Shown in pieces: positions 48,034-60,684 of a stretch of 64,000 nucleotides of DNA. Origin of the DNA: Kryptolebias marmoratus (lineage: Eukaryota > Chordata > Actinopteri > Cyprinodontiformes > Rivulidae); assembly GCF_001649575.2 (NCBI RefSeq), contig NC_051451.1:17256316-17320315 (forward strand), in the 5' to 3' direction. The notes under the pieces were generated by a model. The model ran no database searches and had not been told where the DNA came from. It saw only the letters and a program-made list of their open reading frames with translations. Numbering within the stretch: position 1 is the first letter of the stretch; the number at the start of each line of letters is the position of its first letter. The translations under genes and the position numbers were made by a program.

Positions 48034-50713
48034 GTGAGTTTTTTTTTCCTTTCTTTTTTTTAATCTTTGTCAAAAACAACAGATATGTACATTTGAAAAG
48101 AAAGAAAAAAACTTACTCTAACCTGCTAGTATTTTAAGTCGCCATTGCTAACATCCTTGCGTTTCTTCTCCTTTGACTGCTCTGAAGTTTACAACTTTGT
48201 TGTTCATGCTGGGCTTCCCCTAAAACATTGTCAGGTTTTCTTGGACAACAACAAGGCTAGGATGTGTTTATTATAATGTCATCACAGTAAACCAGTCTCT
48301 GTTACCTATAATCCCGACTAGGAGGATAAAAGTCCATTTTGTGCACTTTTTTAAAACTAGTCTTTGTGGAAGACTCCAGTTCAGTGTCTGATTTACCACC
48401 CCCATGGCTCAAATAGAAGTTTATGCTTAATAATATTAATAAGCAACAGAGGATCTAGAACGGGTGCACATAAGCACTTTGAGGCAGCAGACAAACTCCC
48501 TTTCATCTGATAGTCTATGTAGTGAAACTGAAGCTGCAGAATACTGTATGTGGAGAGGCAGTGTGGTTGCTCTGCAGCAGCATGTGTTGACACACAGCTC
48601 CTCACCGCAGCCTGTTAGGAGAGATTCAGAGAGGCTTTGAGTGCTTTGACTCACAAAGCTTTGTTACTTATCTCTCTCCAATCACGACCACACATACACG
48701 AGATCGTTCCCTTTTCAGATCGAAATCTGTAATTACTAATTTTGTTTTGTTTTGTTTTCTGCAGATAGTTCAGTGGAGGACGTGTTTTGTTTTAGTCGCC
48801 TCTTTCTCGGTGGGGGTTTGTTCTTCATCAGTAATGTACATGGCTGGATGTTGGGAGTCCAATCAAAACCCTAAAATGATGCATTATTGTGGCTACACAT
48901 TAACGAGAAAGTCATATACTATAAATCTGTTACTACACATGAAACTGAAACCACAAGGACAAGAAATGATAAGAATGTAAAGTCCAATAAATCATCTTTT
49001 GATATATAGATGAGGCCGCCCACACCAGCTTCATTTTGCAACTTTTTTATTGCAGTGTTAGTTCCCAATCAAAGCCAGGGCACTCCGAATATAGAGCATC
49101 CTGTTTGCAAAGCTTTAAACTGCTTTTATGCCAGTGTTGTTTCTTTTTTTTTGTAGGTTAGGAAGTAAGAGTCCATCTCTGTGTTTTGCCCTGCTAAATA
49201 TTGCATGACTGCTAGCTGATCTTTGTGGACACTACAAGCACTTCACCACAGCGAAGTGGTTTGGGCCCTTGTTGGAGGTACCTTGAAATGTTTCTACATC
49301 AGCCATTGGCATGAACCCACAATAAAAACTTGTTAATTTGGCCATCGTAGCAGGAAACGTTACTGGCTCTTGTTTGAATCCAGCTCAGTGACTACCAGTA
49401 CAAAGAGTAGCTAAATGTTCAAGTTAGACACAAAGCAGAGAGTAAGGAAAAAAAGATCACATGCCATCCCCAGTGTCTGATTACAGATGTTGATAGGGGC
49501 TCCTCTCAAAACTTATAAATCTAAAAGAAAACTTGTTCTGTGCATTTCTCGTCTCTCTATGCACTTTTGGAAAGACGATGACGACTGCAGATTGCTTTGA
49601 TTTCCAAAATAAAGCATGCAAGGAATGTCACAGCTTGGTGTAAAAATGCACTTTAGATCTTTCGAATTCTGTGATGTGAACTTGTTGCACGCCGTGGCTA
49701 CTGGTGCCAGTCTCAGATCATGAGCGTACAGTAATAATGACTTCACTTATTTGTAAAAAAAATAATTTAATTAATGAAATGAGACATTATTGTTCAACTC
49801 AAGCCAACCGTCAAATGTTTTGACTAAATACAGGCCCAGTTTATGAAACCCTTGAACTGTTTAATTACTGACTGAACAAAGAGAATGCAGTCAGAAAGTT
49901 ATTAGAAGTTTCTATGCGTTGTTGTATAGATTTTTACTCAAAGGTGATTCGATACCCAGGCAGGCCATTGATCACAGTTGTTGACAGTCACTTTAATGAA
50001 GTACAACTTGCTGCACTTGTACTGAACAACAGCTCTGGCACTGTTAGTCTGTGGACTTGTTTTTGGACGTGCAGGAGGCATAATTTATGGGGAGCATTTT
50101 AAGCTGCTGGGTTTTTAAAGGGGATCACCCAGCGCTCTCCGTTTGTGCTTAAGACGCACACATTTGCAAAGTCTTTGTGTTGCAAGCAAAAGGCCCTGTT
50201 AGGACTCCATTCTGTCAGCGGGCAGCTGTGTGCCTGGAGCTGAGCGAGCCTCTGGCCCATTCACCGTCTGCGTGTACCACTCTCACTCAGTACACATGCT
50301 GACACACCGGCTGCTACTTTCTCCCCTCTTATTTTCTTCCTTTATGCCTTTCTGTACATTTCACTATCTCTTTGCCATTTTTACACTGTTTGTTCTCTTC
50401 ATACCATGGCTATCCTTTAATCCCAGGTTTTCTGGCATGTGATATTATTGCAAAGGCACCAGAACAGGATTGTTAGCCATGGCTGTCTGCGCCACTATGG
50501 TACTCTGTTCAGTTCAGATGCTTTCCTTTCTTCTCTGTGACCTGCAGTCATAACTGCTGCTGCTTCAGACATACTGAAACGCCCGTACTTAGTTCAAGCG
50601 GTGTGTTCATTTCAATCCTTCTATTCCTTATTTTATGTATATCCTTTCTCATTTAACGCGATAGATTTGAAAGTCTGGCGTGCTGTCGCTCACAAAGCCT
50701 AAGACCTGCAGCT

Positions 50714-50741
50714 GAAAAGAAAAGAAAAGAAAAGAAAAGAG
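50714..50741. repeat. (AAAAG)n microsatellite
   Basis: Five to six units of gaaaa in the fam53b upstream region. Confidence 0.95.
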
Positions 50742-52959
50742 GCTTTCTCAAATACACCAAAAAAGCACCTCCCCAACCCCCCCAAGACCAGACTCTAGCG
50801 ATGAAATGAGAAGCATTCTGGGATGTAGTAGCAATGTCACCATCAAAACATCCAATTCTCACGTTTCTAGGTAGTGATAGTGAGTCTCTAGCTTGGGTTT
50901 GAAAAAAAAAAGAAAAGGTAGCCTTTTGACTCTCAAATGAGCATGTCTTTTCCCTAGGGGCTTAGGTTTTTTTTTTTAGTTTGTTTGCATACCCACTGTC
51001 TGGATTGTGTGTGTGTTCAAAACTTATTTTCTCCTGAAAAACCCCCCATCGTTTAGGTGAGCTAATATTTGCATTTTGTTTCTTTGTGCTATTCTTTGTG
51101 CTCTTTTATTATGAATGAATGACCACAGTTTTTATTTTCCCAAGCTATTTTAGATAGCCTTTTCCTCGAAATGGCATTCATCTCATCATGTATTTCCTGC
51201 CTTAATGATTTAACGTGGACCTGGCTTTTCCGTAAACCTATTCTTGTGATACAATCTCCCAACTGCCTTCCTTTAAAAAAAAAAAGAATAAATAAATAAA
51301 AAAAGAGAAGTGAAAGCTTCGGTTAGTGTATGGCACAGGGAATCTAATTTTGGATTTCTTTAGAACCTGTTTGCCACAACATGACAAAAAGCACCTAGTC
51401 TCTTCTCCTTGTTATGACATTTACAGTTAAATGCAATGCCTTTATGCCTAATCTTTCTTAAAACAACTTTAAAAATGATTGATAAAAGCATGTTCAAGCT
51501 TGTATCCAAAGGTCTATTTAAAATGTTTATTAAAATATTGAATGTTTTCTATTTAATGAGGTACACGGATATAATTCTTGCAGCTACAATCTTACTCAGA
51601 AAACTGGTTTCTCATGTTAATGAGAATCACTTTTAGGTACTAGAGAAGAAACATGAAGCATTTCTTATACCTAAAAGTGGTGCATATATTGCTCTTCTTT
51701 ATGAATAAGATTACTGGCTCCTTTATCATTGTAGGAATTGTGTGGTAACTCCCATTTTACACCCTACTACAAAATACCAAGGGATGGCAATGTCCCATCC
51801 CACAAGCTGAGGTGGACCACAATGTCTCAAAGGCGTTATGTTCTGTGTTCATTTTTTTTGACTATACTGTGAAAGCCAATGAGCACGACTAAAATTGAGC
51901 TGTAAGCCGCAGTGGCGACTGGTAAAATCCTTCACTCGTTGAAAAAAAATAGCATGTTCACCCAACTGACTGCCAAGTTTACATCACTGCTGATTGTTGT
52001 CGAGGCCCAATAAATACCAGTGACATTTAGCATGAGATTTAATCCATTTGTGTCCTTTTCCAGTGCAGACACCTCCCAGATGCATGTGTGTGTGCGTGTG
52101 TGTGGGCGTGTGATTTATCCAGTGTTAAAAACCACAACATGTTTCAAGTTAAATGTTATTAATAGCACTTTTTATACTTTCTCAAGGTTAATGATTTATA
52201 ACTTGGACTAAGACAAGCAAGATACATGTACATTATGTATTCTTCCATAAAACTTTTCTTAGCTGCCATTTTTCTTTCTTTTCCTATTTGTTTAATGAGA
52301 TCAGGTGAAGGAATAACACAAGTGCAAGCAAATGGTCTCCACATAAATAAGTTTTATTCCCTTTGTAGCTTTCTGGGTAGAACTAGGGAAAATCTTTCTG
52401 TGTAACACCCAACAACATAAATTGCACCTTAAGTGACATGTTACATCTTTACATGATTTGTGTAACTAACTTGTGGCACTTGATGTGTCACATCCTCCTA
52501 AAGTGTGTTTGTGCAAGCTTGGGCTTGAAAACGGAGCCAGTGTGACCCGATAATCCTGCCTGCACAAAGATGTCTAATTTTCACGGAGACGTGTGTAATA
52601 ACTTCCTCTGTGCTATATTGGGTTTTAGTCTATCAGCATGTTTTACATTGTCATATCACATGCATCTGCAGACAGGCAACAGGATTAACCTATTAGCTTG
52701 TGGGCAGCAGGTCAGCTTATTCACTGAAAAATAATTTAAGACAAATGGAGCCCAAAACTCTCTGCTGCTTAAGTTCATTTCTGTGTAGCTATGTTGAATA
52801 AAATCTCTTCAATTCTTCCATTCTTGGTTACAGTATAACTTGTCACAATCATGGTATAAGACTTAAACTAAGAATTTTGATTTGCTCCAGAATGTCTCCA
52901 GAGATTGTATAAAGTCACATAGTTTTTGAAATTATTTTTATTAAAGCAAGACCTACGAT

Positions 52960-53095
52960 GTCTGTGATGGACTTGCGACCTGTTTAGAGTGTTACCCTGC
53001 TTCTCGCACAGTGACTGCTGGAGATAGGCACCAGCTCCCCGCGACCCGGAAAGGAGAAGTGGGTAAAGACAATGGATGGATGAATGGACTCCTAC
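52960..53095 (+). mobile_element. SINE-like or LINE-tail repeat
   Basis: Contains tgtgatggacttgcgacc, gactgctggagataggcacc and ccccgcgacccgg, then gagaagtggg..aatggatggatgaatgga. This is a common teleost short repeat in my memory. Its final 45 bp resemble the tail of the LINE fragment at 90-155. Confidence 0.65.
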
Positions 53096-56079
53096 AAACA
53101 CAAGAGTGCTATAAGACATAGAAAACAAATTAACCAACGAATTAGAAAGTTTAAAACAAAGATCAGTCATCAGTAGAAAACATATGGCAAGCTTGCAGTT
53201 GAAAATAAGTTGAGGTTTATTCAGTTTTCATCACTATGGCAATACTCCTTCCTGTTTATCTCTGCAGAATCGAGAACTCAACTTAAACATTCTCATTTTC
53301 TTCTATTTTTAACTTTGTAAACAGTGGTGGGTTTCATAAAAAACACCAAACGTTTCCCACCTTCCGCTTGCTCTTAAACCTTGCCTGTTTTGGACCTCTG
53401 TTAAACCGTGTGCTGAGCAGTCAGAGGGGTCCATATGGTGAGCTGAGCCCCGTCATGGATGAATGAATGGGTCAATGGAATGCTGCACAGTTTTCTTTCT
53501 GACATATTCCCATCCATACACAATCACCACCCACCCCACACCTCTACAATGTGAGCACAGTGTCATGCAAAACCACAAGGATACTTTATTGGCTGATTGG
53601 TTGTGACAGTCTGTGTAACATAACTTGCTTTTGCAGCACAGGAGTGGTCCCCCTTATTGAGCTGAACAATTGCAAGGGATTGCCAGGAGCTGTAGAGTCT
53701 CCCATGTAATGTATCCCTGATGGATTAAGGCTCCAGCTTGTGCAAAGAACAGAGCAGGCACTCATGTTTAATGGAAGAAACCACAAGCAGAATGGCAGGG
53801 ATTGATTGGGTGGGGGCAGTGTAATTAGTGGGTTACCTGATGTATGGATAGCCGTGGCATGCAAGGGTTACTTCAGGGGGCAAGAGGCCCCATACTTTTC
53901 TGTAGTTAAACTAAAACACCTGATCCTATGGCTGTCAAGCTTCTAAAGATTTTAGCTAACTAATTCTTGGTCTAAGGCCCAGGGCCGACTCTGAATATAT
54001 TTCAGGCTGCCTGCAAAAAAGAAACTGTTCTAAATTTGCAGGTTGCATGTCACTATGCTGCAGCTTAGCAAACTGGACTTGCACAATGATCCAGTTTCCT
54101 ATGACAAACACACTCCCTGATAAGGAAATGATGAGCTGTCCAGACGTTAGTCTTCACTAGATTGGTGACGTCTGCCTTTTCCAAATCACCAGCAATCACT
54201 GTTGATCTCTGTTTGTGATCGGTTGCTATGGCTTCCGATTCAGTTCCTAAAAACAGTCTTCAACTTAGCAACTAGTTTATGAAGTTCAGCTTACTCTAAA
54301 AGGTAGGAGGCTGTGTACAACGTAAGTGAGTTAGGACGACAATGAGTTCCACATCATTGTTTTTATACATGCATTATTTGAATACAGTGGCAGCACCTTT
54401 TTTTTATTTTGGGGAGCGAGTTGAAGCTGAGTCTTAAAGTCAAAATGGGAGTAGTTCAGAACTCTGTAAGGCTGTGTCAGCAGTTTGTTTTCTTTTTTTG
54501 TATATTAAAAATAACATTTTGAAACAAAATTGCCCCAATTTCTTTTCTTTTTTTTTTAACTGATATGTTTCTGTTGTAAAGAATTGCTTCATGAGCTCAT
54601 TTCAGATCAGGAAAGACGAAAACTAACTGGCCTGTGGTCTGACTAATCAAAATTTTAAAATAATTTTGGATATCACACATATGAGTCATTTTTCTGACTC
54701 ATTCATCTGCTCACAGTTCTGATATAGCAGTAGCACGTAGTCACAAAACTGGAACTTTAAACTTGACACCAAATATGCAGAACAGTAATCAGTACCTTAT
54801 ACCATTTCAAACCACAATAAAAAAGGTAATGTTGGGGGCAAACAGGGTTTCACATTCACATTCATTACAACCAACTAATTAGCCTAAAAGGCACATCCCT
54901 GACACACTGTTTTGGGACTCGTTTGAAAATAGTGATGCAGATTTGCAAGCAGAAAGTACATCACATTTTCAACACAATGCAAAGAATATCCAACCTTGTC
55001 CAACTTTAACTTCAAATTGTGCTGCATTTATGCACCGCAAAAGTTGCAAGTTAAAATATTTTTGCTTTTAGCCAGAGTTTGGGTGCTAACTTCTAGTTAC
55101 AGTTTACAGTTAATGGTAAATCAGTGGGTCTCTTCAGCCACTAAATGCTTACATATTGTTACATAATGCTGTGTCGACAACAAAGCAAAGTAAGCAAACA
55201 ATATTTGAAGAGTGGCAAAATATCACCCTCAACATGTAGAACTTATATTTATATATTACATATACTTATTTTTACTCATAAAGTTTTTTTTTGTTTCTGT
55301 GTAGTGCTGCAGTATATAAACCTTTTTCTTTTTCTTTGTTCCAATCACTAATATCACACAACTTATTTATTCTAAATGTTATTGTAATTCTAATTGTAGG
55401 GACGTGGTGTTTGCTCTTTTAGTTGAATGAATTCTTTCTTTGTTGAAAAGCAACAGTGGTTTATTATGCAGTTTATGAGAAGTTAACTTGATGTCACAAT
55501 GCTTTGTGCATCATTTGGGGTTTTCTCTTTTCATGTGTTTGGCAATGAAGTCGATGTGCTCCACACCCAGTTCAGCAGCAGCATTTTACCACAAGGGAAG
55601 TAGAACTCGCAAGCTCCAAAGTGTGCTTATGTCTGCGACTAGTGTTAGTTTCTCTTCATGTTCACTGAGCAGTGAGGGTGAATTTCAGTGTTTACCGGAT
55701 AGACTCTTCACAAATGGTAGTTTTCAAGAATATATTTGACTCTTATTTAATTGTGGGTTTCATTTCCGATGTGTTGCCACAGATTCCTGCTTGTGTTTTA
55801 AACTAAAAGTTTAGTTAATGATGTATTTGGGATTTTGAGAGCTGGCTGCATTTAGTTTATTGGTCACAGTAGTGTGAAAAACACATCTGCAAACAGAGAC
55901 CTGGGGCAACATGCATTAAACTCTGTGTAGTTTTATGACTAAAGCTGTGGCCACACACAGATCAGAAAAGTGTGTATGTGTTTTCCCTCCCGTTTTACTC
56001 AAGCTGTTTAATACTCATGCAATTATATGCACATGCACAAGGTTGACTTCAACTTCAACCTTCACCCATGAATAACAGT

Positions 56080-56545
56080 AGTTGGCATCCATCCATTTAT
56101 CCATCCATCCAGCCATCCATTATCTGCCGCTTGTTCCTGAGTTGGGTCGCGGAGTCAGCAGCTTGAGCAGGGAAGTCCAGACATCTCTTTCCCCAGCTAC
56201 GCCTTCTAGCTCTTCCAGGAGGATTGGACTGGGTCTTCCCTGCGGTCTCCTCCCAGTTGGACATGCCTGGGACCCTTCCTATGGAGGCGTCCAGGGGCCA
56301 ACCTTACTAGATGCTCGAACCACCTCAGCTGCCTCTATTCAATGTGGAGGACCACCGGCTCAATTCTTAGTCTCTCCCGAATAACCAAACCTCCCACCCT
56401 ATCTCTAAGGAAGAACCCAGCTACCAAGATCCTGTACTTTTGGTCAATACTCCAAGTTTGTGGCCATAGGTGAGTGTAAGAATATAGATCAATGGTCAAG
56501 CAGAGCATAGTCTTACATTTCATCTCCCTCTTCACCACAATCAGT
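56080..56545 (-). mobile_element. Inverted, decayed copy of the LINE family seen at 1-160
   Basis: On the minus strand a LINE ORF end with broken frames (QLRWFEHLVRLAPGRL; then a CCCGCGACCC-like segment) runs into a GATG tail at 56082-56125. The segment 56126-56215 aligns by eye with the reverse complement of 1-140 (shared ggtcgcgg..cagcag, agcagggaa, ccccagc). Confidence 0.75.
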
Positions 56546-59499
56546 CCACAAAAAGTAAAACTGCAGAAGCCACACTTATCCGTCTGTCAATAATTGTAGA
56601 TGATAAATAATCATTCACATATAGACATTCTTTGCATTATAATTAAATAAACTTAATGAAAGCAACATCAAATGATAGAGTTTTAACACATGTAAATGAG
56701 ACAGTCATGAGTGAAATAGAAAACAAATTGATTTTAATTATTAGTGGTTTTGTTTCCTAAGTCATAAATGGAACAAAACTTGCTATGTTCAGAGCAAAAG
56801 ACCCTGCAGAGCTGCTGGCAGTTTTTACTACTGGGAATGCAAAAAAGTTTGACTGAAGAAACACCTCATTGTTTATGCGCATGAGACGATGTGATGGTGT
56901 GTTGTTTTTGGCCAGAGTTTGTTCTCAAGTGGGTACTAGGGTGATGGCTAAAGGACTCACTGGTATGTCTTGACCTCCCTAAGACCATTTTTACAACCTC
57001 AAGCACATTATACGTGAGAGGAGTGGCTGTGTGTTCCCTTAGAATTAACAATCTCCAATTCAGACTTTCACAAAAGAGAACCTAAATAGCTTTTTATTTA
57101 TGGTCAACTGCAAAAAACATCTTATCGAAATAGGAATATAATTTGTATAAACTTTGCTATGTCGGCAGCATTATATTTGTTTGGCCCTCGTGATCTTGTT
57201 ATTGTGAAATATATAAACATATATTTAAGTTACAGCCACAGATCAAAGTCTTGACACCAGACGTGCTCCACACAAGTATGCAGTAACCAGAGCCAATTGG
57301 TGATGGACAGCAAACACCCCGTCACAGAACTTTAGGGGGGCCTCAAATGGGCTCCTATTCATCTGCCTGTAGAAATCACAGCCTGGGCAAAGAGCCATAT
57401 TATCTTAGCTGCTCTTTCTTGTGAGTCCTTGTGAGTCACTGACTATTGTGAGCCAATAACTGGTGTCTGCGACACAGCGTGCACAAGTCTGAGGAAAGGT
57501 TTAATCAGCTTTAAACTAGATACGATGATTTTTACACAAGAAAATGTGTTTGCTTTCTTATTTTTAGACAAATTGACTTACCTTTCGTTACTGGTATGTA
57601 CAGTTGGTTTTCAAACTGGAAAGACATAGTATGTTTCCCAAGAATGTCACACTAATCTGGAAGGGTGCAGCAACATGCATCACTTGACATCAATGTAGCC
57701 TTTTGTAGTTTTGTAAATGTAACTGGTGAGACAAAACTTTAATTATGCCTCTTTCTGTGAAGGGATGTATGACAAAGTGTGTGAGGTTTGAATTGGCTTC
57801 ATGGCAGCAGTTCATAAATGTCAGAGTGTTCTAAGCAACAGGAAAAAAAAACTCTTTCAAATAAAAAAACTAGAGCCAAGAAAATGGGCTTCTTCAGAGC
57901 GGTGAAAATTTGATCTGATCAGTAAAGGCCCCACACAAGTGTGCCTCGGTTTTCTGTCCACTAAGCTCTGGTTTTCTCATCATGAGCAGTCTGTTCATTA
58001 GGTAAGCATGGCTCCAGGGTTGAATTCACACTCGGTCTGCCCTCTCCCATGACCCTGCTTGCCAGTCACCAAACACAAGTGCGGGTTAGCATAAACAGAC
58101 ACAAGCATAAGGTGCTGTTTCAGCCCTTATGGAACATGCCGCACTTCCTCGCAGCGATTCTAAAAGCACACTGTTACAACCTCTACACATGACCATCATG
58201 CTCCTCAGCCCTCATTCTGATTAACGCACACAAATACACTCAAACCCCACCCAGAACTTGGTGTCACTCCTAATCAGTAATGCAATCTGCAAAAGTGATC
58301 ACAGAAAACGTTTACTTGTCCTCCACCTCCCGCCCTGCAGCACCAGCTTCTCTTGCTTGTGGAGGCCCAGTTGTGCTCCACTGACTCTCTGGGATAAATG
58401 GAGATAATGGGAGTCATATGCTAGCAGTTGGTTTGGGGCAGGCCTGCACAAAACATTTCTAGTCTTTATGTAGTTATGAGGCTGGGAAAGAAGGAAGGGA
58501 CAGTGATGACATTGTGAAACAACATGACATGGTCATATTTTTGTGTTGTCTCTTAGATTTTCTCTGTGTGAGTCCCACAAAACTTATTTAATACCCAGTG
58601 AGTGCACGCCCTTGCACTCTAGCATGTTGAATGCAACAACCCTAACTTAACAGAAAACCACATGTTACATGAGAAGGATGACATTGCAGGTCTGGAGAAT
58701 CCATTAGCCTCATGTGTTGTTCCACATTAGAAAGCTGTCACTAGCCAACAGTTATTCTGATGTGCAGTGATATTACATGTTTTTATTTTACTGTGTCAGG
58801 TGGTGGGTTAATGAAAGACCAAGGCTTAATCCCAAAGTCTCGTAGCTATTTATTTTACAGAAAGTGCATCTTGGCTTTCCTATCATTTCCCAACATGTTT
58901 CACGCATGTTAAGTCGTGTCAAAAAAAGCAGAACCGAGCAACAAACACACCATCTGCCAAACACGTAACCCCCTTCACAACTTTTAAGAGTTGTGTTTAT
59001 TGCAGTTTTGCTTTTGCCAAATGTGAATGCAGGCAACCACATCTCCATATACGTTCCTCCTCCAGTCAGGTTTCCGTGCCACATCTGCGGTCGTTTGATG
59101 CGAGTGATGTTTTTTCCGGGATTTGTGAAACTCTGCCTTCTGTCCCAGCATATTTAGGTTTCCATATGCTCAGTGCTTTATGTGGCAGAACCAAATGTTC
59201 TTTTGTTTACAAGGTTGAGGAAGCAGTTTCGCATTTTGCTGGACATTTTGTTTACCAAGACGGTAGCTTTATGGGTGTGTAGCAGCTCTGATAACTGAGC
59301 GGTTGAGTTACTTTAAGTATCAGGGTGGTAAAGGTCAAACAGAAAGTCTTCCTTAAAGTTGTTCATCTAGTGTTAGCTGTTAAAATTATCCCTTTGTGAA
59401 CTTTCTTTAACTGTAACGGAAGCTATAGGCGTGTACTGCCAAAGTAAACATTTATGTTTTCTGTCTGCTTTTAGATGGTCTTTCCGTTACCCGTGTGTG

Positions 59500-60110
59500 T
59501 GCGTGTGTTTGTTCCTGTGTCTGTCTGTCAGCAAAATATCTCATGAACCACTAGACACATTTTATTGAAGTTTTCAGGACATGATCACTGAATGTACATC
59601 TGCAACTGATTAACTTTTGTAGTCAACTGGATTCAAGATGGCTGCCACACCCTCTGTCCTTGGAAAACACAAAAATGACTCTAACTCAGTCAGTTTTACA
59701 GATATTGTTCTAAAATATGGTGTGGCTGTAGCTGTGAGTCATTCGCAACGTAAACTCCAATTGCTACTCCTTGCACAAAAGTTTTGCCTAAAACTTTAGC
59801 ATTAACTTTTCAAGTCAACCCTGTTTTTCTGTTAGCACAATATCTGATGAACCACTGGACAAATTTCAATGAAGCTTTCAGAAAGCAATCATCGGCCGCA
59901 CATCTACAGCAGATTAATGTTTGATGTCAATCCAGTTCAAGCTCGCCGCCACAGCTAATTAACATTGGCCAACACAAGAATGGCTGTTACTCAGTCAGTT
60001 TTACAGATATTGATCAAAGATTTGATGCGGTAGTAGCTGAGAGTCATTCTCAACGCATACTTTGAGTGAGATCTTGCAATATTGCATGAGATTGCACGTA
60101 ACATTATTTT
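59500..60110 (-). repeat. Two inverted units of the ~300-bp repeat family
   Basis: Two units in reverse orientation to 3945-4768. Landmarks are caaaatatctcatgaaccac, aactgattaacttttg, atggctgccac and actcagtcagttttacagat, repeated about 302 bp apart. The array starts beside a GT/CTGTCTG-rich run, mirroring the CA run at 4769. Confidence 0.8.
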
Positions 60111-60603
60111 TAGGGTTTGACTAAAACAGCTACAACTGTCATTTCTCAGCATAAGATGATCTTAGTCTATAAAGCTCTGGAATGAAAGGCAGCGGGTGAT
60201 GAGTTCATTCTAGCTCTCCTCTTTGTTCAAACCGCCTGGGAAGCTGGATTTTTCTCACAAGTCTCTATTTGCCTACAGCTGCTCAAGGTGATGCTACCGT
60301 TTAGGCACATCTCTTTGCCAAGGTCTGCCAGACAAAACAAAAGCAGTTTTATTTTAATCCCTTTGGATGCAGTGTGGCCTATCCCTTAAATGAATGTTTA
60401 TGTTTTCTGCCTTTTTCTTCGAACACAGGGATTAGCTGCTTCTGCCTCCACCGTCCTGGCTTGCGCTGCTCTTCAGATGGGAGGTCACCAGCTGCTGGTC
60501 TGCTTTGCCCGAATGCGCCATCTGCACTCCGCCCTCGTGTAAACATGGCCGCCCGTGGCCCTTTTCTGCACCTGAACGCCCCGGAGCAGAGCTGCTCGTT
60601 ACC

Positions 60604-60684
60604 ATGGTGATCATTTTCTCAAAAACACTGGAAAAGAAGAAGGGTGTCAATGATGTAACGTCCAAGAGCATCGAGAGACGGCCG
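60604..60684 (+). CDS. fam53b: fam53b first coding exon
   Basis: 27 codons ending in phase 0 at donor gtgaga. The same exon probably starts at 60429 after acceptor cttcgaacacag, so 60429-60603 would be 5' UTR. Confidence 0.8.

Larger units (their letters stand above)
48034..60428 (+). other. Long non-coding stretch upstream of fam53b coding exons
   Basis: About 12.4 kb, likely the first fam53b intron if the exon at 47890-48033 is real. Apart from the repeats listed I find no coding exon or RNA gene. Some of it may be regulatory, but that cannot be judged from one species. Confidence 0.4.

Noticed and set aside
48747..48980. 77-codon plus-strand frame with a hydrophobic start
   Set aside because: An acceptor-like ttttctgcag precedes it, but there is no recognisable homologue, no donor and an AT-rich context; probably chance.
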